Below, piece by piece: positions 49,501-58,569 of a stretch of DNA of 64,000 nt. The stretch is taken from assembly GCA_948470475.1 (NCBI GenBank), contig OX419344.1, forward strand, positions 23,476,225 to 23,540,224, read 5' to 3'. The notes below the pieces were generated by a model. It was not told the DNA's origin and did not search any database. It was given only the letters and a program-made list of their open reading frames with translations. The translations under genes were made by a program, and so were the position numbers. The stretch comes from Galaxea fascicularis. Its lineage: Eukaryota > Cnidaria > Anthozoa > Scleractinia > Euphylliidae. Position 1 is the stretch's first letter. Each line of letters begins with the position of its first letter.

Positions 49501-52500
49501 ATTAGCAACAGATAGCGAGGCAAAACACGATGGCAGCAGTAAGGGGTTAGAGGCAGAGAACGTTACAAAACTTACACAGGATAATATCTGCGAAAAGTTT
49601 CAAGGAGAGAGCCTCAGTAAGGACGCCGAAGTAGAGAGCGAGACTAAACAGGAGCAGTCTTTGGATAGCACGACCAAACAGAAAGATGAAACCATCACTG
49701 GGACAGATCAACGTGGCATCACCAACACGACACAACAAAGCCCACAAGCAGGGCGAATCAACATCTTTTTCCCTGGAGATGACCTCAGGCCAGTAGCGCG
49801 TTTCAGAGGCCGCAGTTTCTCAGTATCAACACCACGCCCTGTTACCGTTGAATCTAGCAAAGTTCTCGACTCAGCGTTTGAGAAGAAAAGCAAGTGGTCT
49901 ACGCTTAGAGACTTTGTGGAATCGCTTCGTTCCCACAAAGGAGGGGGCTGCTCTCAAGTCATGAATGAGGTTAAATCTATCGTTGAGGAGAGTGTAGCGA
50001 TGACACCTGAAGATCAAGTCATGGGGCAGATCACAATCACCGCTCAACGCGCTATTGATTGTAAGTTTGTTACATTACCTGCTGTGACCCTACCAAACTG
50101 AAATTTAGTTAGTTATGAAATATTTCCAATCAATTGAATGTCATGAGCAATTAATAATCGTCGGCAGAAGGTGATTAGATTAGAGAAGCTCGGAATTGCG
50201 CTCGTGTCCTCGTGTCACTAAACGTCTCAGATTCGCGTTTCTCCAAACTCCCGAAAACATTTCGGAAGAAACTATTTTATAAATGCATTACGATCATTAC
50301 CAGAAGTTTCATTTCTAATACATTTAATAATTAATCACGAAACCATGCTATAAAATTGAGAAATACATTAGGTTATTTTGTTTAAAGTGCCTGTGAAGTA
50401 AAAAATTATGTTTGCTTATTCAAAAGGCTTTTGAAAGTGACTAAGAATGGTACATTCCTTTTTGAAAGATCTTCTTTCATTCCCGAGATATTCAAGTTTT
50501 TGCTTAAAAATTGATGACGTCACAAATGGTTCAAGGAAGAATGTACATCACAAAATCAAGAATATCTCTGGAAATATTTGAGTGATGCCCTTCAAACTTG
50601 GCACCAGTAATGTACATCAGGTAAGATAAAAAATGATACCCTTACGATGTTGCCATGGCAACAGTCTAGGCTCCAGGCCTTGTTTGCCAAGAACCATATA
50701 TCCCCATTTTTAACCAGATGAGGAGTGACAGATGGTCATACTTAAAACACACGTGATACCCTGATTACCTTACGTCTACTGACTAGCTCATCGTAAGTGA
50801 ACAATGGTTGATTAACACAATTGATGGGAAAGTGAATCTATAGATATATATGATTAAAATTGGACCATGTGACTGCGTCATGCAGTCGTAGTCTATACCC
50901 ACATTTCATCCGTGCTCGCCACAAGAGTCTCCCGTAGCTCAGTGGTTAGAGCATCCGTACTAGCTCTCGGAGGGTCGTGGCTTCAAGTCCCATCTGGGGC
51001 TAGGATTTTTTCCGAGTTCCCATTTGAAGATGCTAAAATATCTTTCATGTATTTCTCACATGGCTCGCTCAAAGTGTTGTCATGGTAACATTGTATCTTA
51101 CCCGACGTACATTACTGGTGCCAAGTTTGAATGGCATCACAAATATTTCCAGAGATATTCGTGATTTTGTAATGTATATTCTTCCTTAAACCATGTGTGA
51201 TGTCATCAATTTTTAAGCAAAAACTTGAATATCTCGGAAATGAAAGAAGATCTTTCGAAAAAGAAAGGGCCATTCTTACTCACTTGTAAAGGCCTTCAAA
51301 TAAGCAAACATAATTTTTTACTTCATAGGCACTTAACACAAAAAACCTGTACCAATTAAAAGAAAATCTACTTGAAAAATGCTTCTTGGGCCCGAAATGA
51401 TTTTCGAAGTTTTAAAGAAATGCGCTTCCAGTGTCTCTGATTGTATTTGAATCCTGATTTCAACTGAATCTCGGCGTAAGAGTCCATTCTTGAAGCCAAA
51501 ATAAATTGTTTTTCCTATAATAACAGACGGTTGCGTTCGACACATTTGCGCCGGGTGCAGTAATGATTTAAGGAAAATCTCAGATAGAATTAAAGACGTT
51601 CATTTAAAGAAAAGGTGGTTGAAAATTTACGAAAGTTGATTTGAATTCAGTTTGAAAATATGTAACGCAATTATTTCATTATAACGAAAGTTGATTTTGT
51701 TGGTATTCTTTTGCAGCGATCCAATCCACAGCTGATATTATAAGTTCTCAACTTCAAGAAGAAGTACGATTAAGTCAGTTCTTAGCTTACCTTTACCACG
51801 GTCTCTCTTCGTGCCCATCAGCTATCAGTTATAATGTCATTAATGGAGCTGAGTGGAGGAAGTTTGCGAAACCTGTGCTATCGATCCGGTCTTACGAAAT
51901 GTTCTTAGAACACATCAAGAAATCGATGGATATAATTGTCAGTGGGAGATCAAACTCAGTACACACACGGTTTTTTTACCCGATTTATTAGTGCGAGACA
52001 CACGCATGGTACTATCCTCAGCAGAAGTCAGTTACTTCAGTATAAACGACGTTAGGTTTGTCAGGTGTAAGCTTACCCATTTGTTCAACTGAACCGATAA
52101 CGCTAATCCAAGATAAAATAATTAACCAAGAATTTTATTTTTCTATCTCCAAACGTTATTCAACGCTGTTGTTCTGCAAAATTTTAGATCAGAGAAAGTC
52201 AATCCTGAAAAACGAAAAAAGCAGCAAAACAAACTTTCACCAAAAGTTAAAACACCAAAATTAAATGTTTACGCTAATCCTGATGGATTAAATTAATTGG
52301 CTTTTGAACAACCGAGCCGTCTCTTCAGTTAAGATAAACATATTGTGTCATGCGTTAACAGTATACTACAGGAAGACTTTTGTTTTAAGACAATGTTATT
52401 TTTGCATTTTCAGCTTGGTAATTATGGGAAGTTCTGCAAAATCTGGAGCGAAGTTAGAGAGGTATACCGGCTTTGTGCTTTATACAAGACATTGAACTGT

Positions 52501-55500
52501 AGATGTGTTTTCAAAGTTAACTAAGGCTACCATCTTCTTTCAGAAACAGAAATTAAATCTTTATGATCCAGATGGGAACGACGATGTACCAGTTGGTGGG
52601 ATGAAAGGAAGTAACACAGAAAAGGTTTTTCACTCGAATGAGTTAATCTTTTAATCTCTAATAAGATCAAAATTCAAATTCTCATTTGTTGCCACTTCAC
52701 ATTTCCTATAGAAGTAGTAGGGAGAAATTGTTAAAATATCAAGCAAACTCATCTTGTGTGATCCTGTCCTTAATTCTCATGACCGTGACTCTGTTTTATA
52801 AAGCGTTGATATTACAAGAAGAAATTCGATGATAATCACTCGTAGGGTTTAAAAGGTTAGAAAATGGTTAGCGCGAGTTTCTTTTTCTAACCTAGTTTCT
52901 TCGTCGGAGCATTAAAATACATTTTTCTGTTTTCTTTACCAGAGTCTCGCAACGGTCGATGAAAGGTAACTAGACAGATTTACAACTAGGTAAACGTTCT
53001 TGGCAACTGTTACAGTGATGAAACAAAGAGAACCCTAAGCGTTGAGTGTCAAGCACGGGAGCCTGAACCATACAGGAAGTACTAATGAGCGAAAAACAAA
53101 ACTCCAACATAGGGTAGTGATAATTAGTATATACTAAATCAGTGGATAGCATTTTTGCGCACTCTGATTGGATAACAAGTGCAACTCGGGATATCAAGTG
53201 CCGTTCATCTCCGAGCAACTCGCGCGAAAATCGTAATTGTTGACGAGAATAAACGAGTTTAAGCCACCTCCACCTTGGTAAATAATTGTTAATTAGTCAA
53301 CAAGGAAGTTCTTTCAGAGAATCTTCACGAGGGGTAACTGGGCACAAATTTTAGCGAGGTGCTTTTTTTTTTAAAATATAAATTAAAGGGGTTTGTTTCT
53401 AAAGAAACCGTGCTGCGTCGGTGGGCGAGTGGTACACGGAAATTTCGTTTTAACAACGTAGTTGATAATGTAAATTGGCCACCGTAAAGGGATTCCAGCC
53501 TCAGCCCTTCGTCACAAGTTGTTTTTATATCAGTCCGACTTGGACTAAGCAGTCAAGAACATTAGATTTTCAATCCCTTGCACATCACTGGATCTTTATG
53601 TGATTTAGTCTTTCACGCAATTTCTATCTTCTTTTTAGGAATACTGATGTTATCAAAACGGAGGTGGGGTTTAGCTAAATCAACTAGTTTTGTTACAAGA
53701 ACTTCTTAATTTGTTTCCTGTCTTGAAGAGGAAAAAGATCCTTTGATAGACGCAATTTAAGTAGCCCTGTCTTTACCTGTCAATTTGTACCAGATTTATA
53801 TGGCATTTGTTTACGTAAAGTTTAATTTAGTGGCCACTTTTTTTGGACCGAAAGCCATCAAACACATTTGTGTGAATTGCAATAAAATCGTGGCTTACTC
53901 CCGTGACAGGATAGCTAGTTAATCTGCGTTATTTGTATAGGAAATCGCACGACCTCGAGTACAATTCGCGATAAATAGGTACGAGTGATTTTGAAAGTTC
54001 TCAAATTGCACTCGCTCGTGCAAAATCACTCGTACCTATTAATCCCGAATTGTACGAGAAGGTCGTACGAGTTTTTATTTATAGTACTCCTACGGAGTAC
54101 TATTTGGGATTAATTGTACTGCTCTCGACCAATCAGAATTGAGTCATTTTGTTGAGTGTACTATAAAAGTCAAAATGGACTTGTCAGCAGCATTGAGGAT
54201 ATTTGGCCGTGTTGACAGGGTATGGTCAAATTTTTCAAGTGACTTCTTGACAGATATATCACAATCGACTTCTAAACAACTGTTACAGTTACAGTATTTA
54301 ATAAGCATGCTAAATACAGATATGATTTTAAGATATGATTTTCAAGAGTATCGTTCAATATTGTTTCTCAATACAGTATTTGTTTTGTCTGGCCAATTAT
54401 GAATGCGTCCTCAGCAGAAGTCAGTTACTTCAGGATTATACAGCTTGAGATTTCAGAATGTAGCCGTTGGCTGTATAAACGAGGCGGCCGCTTAAACGAA
54501 TGAAAATATCTGGGCGTTTCACCGGGACAAAAATAGTGCCCGTAATAACAAGGTGACCGTATTCACGAAGTGACCGTAAGGCGGGGTTCCACTGTAAAAT
54601 AGTAGGCCTCTACACTCGCAAGAAGTGCTTTAGTGCTGCTCTCCTTCTGACCCATGATTGAACAGGTAGTAAAATTTTACAAAAAGATTGCACGTAAGAT
54701 GCGTACTTATTTCATGTTCAAGACGAGAGACTGATCAAATTTGTTGTTTCAAGGAATCTACCTTCTTTCCGCCCATCTCTACCGAAGCGTCAGATTTTCA
54801 GACTGAAGGACTCATGCCCATAACCATCGCTGGACTGTCGCAGCGGGGGATGATGGTCATCCAAGCTGAGGCTCCGGGGGCCTCTGAAGTTATCCCACCA
54901 TCAACCTCACTGCGCAAAATTATGAAGAAGCGGGGCAAAGTGAAGAATTACTCACGGAAACAATTTCTGCTTAAGAAAAAGGCTGTGATGGAAAAGATGT
55001 TAAACGTGGATACCAGGATTGAGGATTTAAGTAACCTTCTTAGTGGAATGGATCAGCAGAAAAAGTATGTTGGAGTCGGGGTTAAGTTTAGACTCATAGA
55101 TATGCAAGAAAACAAGTCCGATATAAGTTTGCAGCGCTTTCAATCGTGTAATTTGATTGTTATTTTAGAAGTGTACGAAAATTCAAATGAAAGCCATGTT
55201 AGAACAATATGCACTAAAACGCCCATCAGAAAGAGGATCCCTCCAGGCAGCTTTTTTCAGTTCTTTATTGTAAAACGAAAATCGAAGTAATTTCTCCGGC
55301 TCATCATAAAGGAGCGATAACCCAATCAATCAGAATTTGAAACAAGTGCATGTAACCGGCCCCAAGCGAGGGAAAATGTGTGTGCGCAAGTCATAATTGG
55401 TTTCGTCAGGTTTTGATTTTTATGGTTTGAGCTGTAAAGTGGTTCCAGGTTTTTAGCCAATAACAGAACGAAATAGTAACCAAAGCAAACGAAAATTATT

Positions 55501-56568
55501 TTCCACAGTCAATTCGAAAAGTCGCTCTATCATCACGAAATCTTAGTGGATAATAATGGTGATTTAAAAAAGAGTCTAGCCTCATTGTACCGTTCCCTCC
55601 GAAGAGGGCTTTCTTCAGATAAATTGCTTTGTTGATAGTCAGCTTACTGCGTCTCTCAACTACATGCGAACTCTAAAGCTCAGAGCCAAACTTGCGGTTT
55701 CGTTTCATGCTGCCGTCAATGATTATCGTAACGGCAGAAACAAAGAAAATGGATCGAACTCAGGACACATGACTTGTTGCAACCCTTTGAAACTGCGCAC
55801 AAGTTTCACGAGAAGTCCGCAACATGATTGACAGCAGCGTAAGCGTATTTTTAATGATGCATCTCCAACTCCATAGTTCTCATATTTATTAAAAAGCGCA
55901 GTAAGCCATTGGTGTTCTTTCCCTTTAAGCCATGGCATCAACCAGCACAACAAACACAGTCACGCTGTTTATCAAGGCATTCCACCAGCCATGTCTCAGG
56001 ATTTTTATCTCCCATTTACGGCACGCTCAGTGGCAATACCAACCCTCCCCCAGGGATTGCAAATACAAGGAGCAACTGATCTCCGTCCAACAAAAGAGGA
56101 CAGGGTGACAAAACAAGCTAGTCCAAGGGAACCAGTAAAAGACGAGAAAAACAAAGATGGACCTCTACAGTTGCCGGTGGGTTATAGAATGGCTAATTGT
56201 GCCACACTAAATTTGACCATATTGAACTCAGTTTATTCATCCTTTTATTAAAGCTTTTCTAAACACAAACCTTATGATATCTGATAAAGAACGTGATGTA
56301 CTTTGTTCAAGTAATATGGGAGGTGTTAATTGGCTTCACTCCAGGCAACCATTTACTTCTTCAATAATAGAGTCATTATTTAGCACATCACTGACTCAAT
56401 GGTTTTCTCTTTCAGGGCATGAATGTCAACCCTTTTTGGCAAAGAAAAAATTCCATTGTAAAGTTCCCCTCTCAAAAGGTTAGAAGGAAATCCTTTTCAG
56501 AGCATCAGACAAAGCTTCCATTGTTAAATATGAATCAGATCCTTAAGGTTGGGCAGGCACAAGAGTGA
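34838..56568 (+). CDS. Large unrecognised coiled-coil protein, about 30 exons
   Basis: Exons: 34838-35206, 35630-35674, 35916-35951, 36323-36379, 37221-37241, 38277-38312, 38843-38910, 39482-39586, 40001-40077, 40417-40515, 41252-41324, 41445-41475, 41799-41903, 42401-42493, 43346-43441, 43837-43887, 44011-44211, 45710-45797, 46334-46752, 47672-47848, 48059-48292, 49298-50060, 51717-51958, 52414-52461, 52544-52624, 52943-52965, 53639-53663, 54754-55064, 55930-56176, 56416-56568. They sum to 4,374 bp (1,457 residues plus stop), phases agreeing throughout. Residues about 1-40 are basic. About 90-550 are mostly coiled coil, with a CPRC motif near 479. About 555-690 are Lys/Arg-rich with a Glu run near 617-632. 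About 830-1080 are low-complexity Lys/Glu/Thr, ending in conserved-looking FFPGDDLRPVARFRG. The end is KFPSQKVRRKSFSE..VGQAQE. No enzyme domain is seen. Least certain: end of exon 1, end of 51717-51958 and the microexons. Confidence 0.75.
37311..37484. repeat. Dispersed repeat copy 2 (family with 16046-16228)
   Basis: Has GGAGTTGATAATGTAAATTG ACCACC at the left, CATCAACTCCGTTGATAAAA and GTGTACACCTCCCCCACCGA CGCAGCACCACAG at the right, then TTTCTTTAGAAAC. Same order as copy 1. Located in an intron of the 30-exon gene. Confidence 0.7.
38517..38625. mobile_element. Fold-back element in intron
   Basis: ACCTCGTTTTCTCGGTCCGT ACTGTAAGTTACGG at the left pairs with CCGTAACTTACAGTACGGAC TGAGAAAACGAGGT at the right, around a 40-bp spacer. 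Non-coding. Confidence 0.7.
39353..39471 (+). repeat. Trinucleotide microsatellites
   Basis: A run of CAA units passes directly into AAT units (about 39353-39389), and a second AAT run covers about 39449-39471. Both lie in the intron just before the exon at 39482, and the second ends about ten bases before its acceptor. Confidence 0.85.
39799..39891. mobile_element. 93-bp hairpin MITE with 10-bp target duplication
   Basis: GTCTCCTACGCAGCCGTTCT at the left pairs with AGAACGGTTGCGTAGGGGAC at the right, and the arms meet at GCAACGCTCTTCCCAAGCGTTGC. A perfect 10-bp direct repeat ACATTTCCAT flanks it (39789-39798 and 39892-39901). A 9-10 bp duplication suits Mutator-like elements. Confidence 0.8.
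40771..40950. mobile_element. Inverted-repeat element, copy A (family with 46882-47059)
   Basis: The core TAGATCCAGTCCTTTGTGGG GCAAAC (from 40815) pairs with GTTTGCCCCCACGAAGGACT GGATCTA (to 40906). It starts AATACACCATTTTGGTGAC, matching the TACACCATTTT start of the copy at 46882. The right outer arm is diverged. Intronic. Confidence 0.65.
42102..42342. mobile_element. Terminal-inverted-repeat element (MITE)
   Basis: Perfect inverted ends of about 26 bp: AGGGCCCGGTTGTTCGAAAG CCGATTAA and the complement ending CTTTCGAACAACCGGGCCCT. Non-coding interior. A diverged single end (AATTGGCTTTTGAACAACCG AGCC) remains at about 52296-52319. Confidence 0.8.
42903..43285. mobile_element. TA-flanked terminal-inverted-repeat element
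   Basis: Ends CAGTCGAACC (left) and GGTTCGACTG (right), each next to TA (42901-42902 and 43286-43287). Inner blocks GGTCGGTTAATACAGGATCA and CTGGCCGCTTAATACAGGGC are related. A second inverted pair (TGGTACAAAGACCGCCATGC TGGAG / CTCCAGCATGGTAGTTTTTG) is nested inside. No transposase frame. Confidence 0.65.
43538..43614. mobile_element. Short fold-back
   Basis: GTAAATTTTTTCAAAGACCA and AAATTGCACGA pair with TCGTGCAATTT and TGGTCTTTGAAAAAATTTAC. Shares the CACGAG..GCAATTT theme with the fold-back at 53946-54070. Confidence 0.65.
45540..45595 (+). ncRNA. Hammerhead-ribozyme-like motif, probably decayed
   Basis: CTGATGA (45552-45558) is followed by a stem GGCTG/CAGCC with an 8-nt loop and then GAAA (45578-45581), in the order and spacing of a hammerhead core. 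Such motifs mark Penelope-like retroelements. Stem III is very short with one mismatch at the conserved pair, and no convincing stem I is visible, so activity is doubtful. Intronic, in the 30-exon gene. Confidence 0.4.
46882..47059. mobile_element. Fold-back element, copy B (family with 40771-40950)
   Basis: TTACACCATTTTGCTAATGA TCAGTTCCGAGTGAATTGTG GGTAGATCCAGTCCTTTG pairs with its complement at the right (CAAAGGACTGGATCTACCCA CAATTCACTTGGAATTGATC ..AATGGTGTA). Better preserved than copy A. Confidence 0.8.
47188..47320. repeat. Dispersed repeat, second copy of the 7515-7592 sequence
   Basis: AAATAGGTCCGCAATGCGTA CATGTGTGGCTT, ACTAGACCACGTGGCAGGC and a closing GTGAGCCACACA match the copy at 7515-7592 almost base for base, with about 55 bp more interior (an AATA run). 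Confidence 0.75.
48389..48513. mobile_element. Fold-back element in intron
   Basis: AATGTCAGTATCTGGGCAAC TG and CCTACCCCTCCCCTAACCCAAC pair with GTTGGGTTAGGGGAGGGGTG GG and CAGTTGCCCAGATACTGACATT. It lies about 100 bp after an exon donor. Confidence 0.75.
50385..51335. mobile_element. 950-bp fold-back with about 250-bp arms enclosing a tRNA-like module
   Basis: The left arm (about 50385-50668) and right arm (about 51076-51335) are diverged inverse copies. AAGTGCCTGTGAAGTAAAAA ATTATGTTTGCTTATT at the left mirrors AATAAGCAAACATAATTTTT TACTTCATAGGCACTT at the right, and further pairs include AAGATCTTCTTTCATT/AATGAAAGAAGATCTTT and CAGTAATGTAC/GTACATTACTG. A tRNA-like segment (50934-51003) lies between them. 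No protein. Located in one intron of the 30-exon gene. Confidence 0.75.
50934..51003 (+). other. tRNA-like sequence inside the fold-back
   Basis: CCCGTAGCTCAGTGGTTAGA GC resembles a D arm with an A box, and GGCTTCAAGTCCC resembles a T arm with a B box; the ends pair weakly (CTCCC/GGGG). The anticodon stem is only CCG/CGG with a 10-base loop. It is a tRNA-derived module and not a credible functional tRNA. Confidence 0.5.
53381..53484. repeat. Dispersed repeat copy 3 (family with 16046-16228)
   Basis: AAAGGGGTTTGTTTCTAAAG AAACCGTGCTGCGTCGGTGG GCGAGTGGTACAC is the inverse of the right block of copies 1 and 2, followed by AGTTGATAATGTAAATTGGC CACC as in their left block. The ends are therefore present in a rearranged orientation. 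Confidence 0.6.
53946..54070. mobile_element. Fold-back element in intron
   Basis: CGCACGACCTCGAGTACAAT TCG and AATAGGTACGAGTGATTTT pair with AAAATCACTCGTACCTATTA and CGAATTGTACGAGAAGGTCG TACG. The loop is AT-rich. Non-coding. Confidence 0.65.
55312..55510. repeat. Dispersed repeat, related to 4575-4830
   Basis: See the copy at 4575-4830: shared order of CCAATCA, CCGG..CCAAG, GGGAAAATG, GCAAGT..ATTGGTT and GGTTTTG motifs. Intronic here. Confidence 0.35.
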
Positions 56569-57498
56569 AGCTCAAAGAGGTGGCCTCATAGACATATGCC
56601 ACCAGAGAAAGCTCCAAGATACTGGTGTCGCAAAGGGATATTAAATATTCTACCTACAATGGGTGCCTGATGAAAGCTCAGTGTAACATCACCTATCACA
56701 TTTAACTCGAGAATTGATGCACAATGCATGTTAATCAGAGCTGTCAAATTTATCTCTCCAACTTGTGCTATCTTAAAATGCAAAGTGGTGCACATTTCAG
56801 TCCTCAACTATCTCACAAATAATCGAACTTATCTTTGATGGGAACAACTTTCACTGTGTGGTAAAAACAGGAGTGAGAAGTTCACTGTTACAGCTGCTAA
56901 GCAGTAGCTTTTACCTCAATTTCTTTAACAAACAATTTCCAAGATCCTGATGGACTTACTACTGCAAAAAAATGAAAAGTTGTTTCTGCCACTGGGTTCA
57001 ATGTCCTACAATTTTGTTATGGCTATTAGAAATGGTTGTTTATGGCTGTCTAACACACCACGTACTTCAGGTTGTTTTGATCAGAATGGTTGGGTAAAAA
57101 GACATGACTATATCATATTGATATTACTTGGCAATTAAAGGATATCATGCAAGAAAACAGTCCACACTCATGCAAACAGTAAATCCTTTATTTATTGTTA
57201 TCTTTCTCTAGGAATGGGCACATTATCACTGTTGTTAAAAAAAAAAGCTTTCTAGATATACCTGGTGTTACTGGGAACATCTGACATTGTTTTAGGGTAA
57301 CTGTTCTTCAGGGGCAAGAAGTCAGATGGGAGATCTAGCTGTCATGGTTATTGCATGATGACTTCTCTATCCTCACCCTCAACACAATAACTTCACTTCC
57401 TACCTCCTGCATCACACAAAATGCCACAGGCTTCCTTTTGCCTTTTTCAAGGGGAAGCCAGTGGCAGTAAGTTTTTTAAAAAAGTTATTGAAAATGGC
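56569..57498. other. 3' flank of the 30-exon gene
   Basis: No gene is called. A possible 41-bp minus-strand terminal exon lies at 56813-56853 (acceptor CCACACAG, then codons reading KVVPIKDKFDYL and stop), but no upstream partner could be joined to it. Confidence 0.3.
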
Positions 57499-58088
57499 TT
57501 AAGGCTGGTTTTCACTAGCAACAAGAGTGGGAGTCACAGTTGTAATCCGAAGTGTTGAGTGTTATGATCTAGTGAAAATCAAACCAACAAATTGGAAGCA
57601 GAAGGCTATTTGAGAAAATTTCCGTACAGCCCCATACATTAATAACATGCATTTTGCGACTAAAACACTCTTTGTTTTCGGAACAGGGTTAGTATGACAG
57701 TGATGCATGAATAATTAATGTATGGGGCTGTGTAGAAATCTTTCTGGCTATTCCGTTTATGACTCTGTTCCTTATGATCTAGTGAATTGCAAGCTCTATT
57801 TTTGGTATCAAACTGTAATTGGAGAGTGTGAGAACAACCATTGTCATTGTTTGGTCCTTCCACTTTTGCTTCTGACTCCGACAATCTAGTTCTCACTGGA
57901 TAGTAGGCAATGGAGTCACAAACAGAGTCAGAACGAATTGGAGACATTCTGATTCTTCCAACTCCAATTCCGTCAGGTCTATGGCTCTGCTTACAACTCC
58001 AACCTTTGATTTTCACTAGGCCATAAGCCTAGCTCTTATAGCTCTGACTCCAATTCCAACTCCATCACTAGTGAAAACTAGCCTTTAA
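57499..58088. mobile_element. 590-bp terminal-inverted-repeat element
   Basis: TTAAGGCTGGTTTTCACTAG at the left and CTAGTGAAAACTAGCCTTTAA at the right form inverted ends. The interior repeats GATTTTCACTAG, TCCAACTCC and TGATCTAGTGAA motifs. A nested inverted pair (ACAGCCCCATACATTAA / TTAATGTATGGGGCTGT) lies near 57625-57733. No transposase. Confidence 0.7.
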
Positions 58089-58163
58089 GAGTCATTACAA
58101 CAACCCCCTCCCTACAAGAGGTATAGTTCATAGGCCTTAGAAATTGTGTGGATGGACTTACTA

Positions 58164-58565
58164 CACTCTTTTTTTTTTAATAAGAACCAGTAAAATTTAG
58201 CTCAGGCTCGATGTTCTTATTTTTTCGGCCATTTCAGCCTCAAATTGTTCTTATTTTGTTCTTAAAATTCTGTGTTCTCTAATGGCCCCAAATGTGTTAT
58301 GAAGTGTTAATTGTTCATACTCATAGATGTAATCTGTTACTGTTTACACACAAAAAGTGTGATAATGAAGTTTAAGAGTGATATATATATCTGAAAAACT
58401 GTATAGTAAAGACCCTGAATTTTGAAAAGAATCATTAGCTTTACACTGTCGCCGCGGACTGATGTTTGTTTGTTGAAAAAAAATTTCAGCCTCAGATTGT
58501 TCTTAAATTGTTCTTATTTTTCTAGCGATTTCAGCCTCAATGTTCTTATTAAAAAAAAAGGAGTG
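58164..58565. mobile_element. TA-flanked MITE related to 6318-6787
   Basis: CACTCTTTTTTTTTTAATAA GAAC at the left mirrors TTCTTATTAAAAAAAAAGGA GTG at the right, both next to TA (58162-58163, 58566-58567). Inside, repeated TTTCAGCCTCA..TGTTCTTA units match the interior of the element at 6318. Non-autonomous. Confidence 0.75.
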
Positions 58566-58569
58566 TATC

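Noticed and set aside
57660..58016. 118-codon minus-strand frame
   Set aside because: Lies wholly inside the 590-bp inverted-repeat element and consists of its internal repeats.
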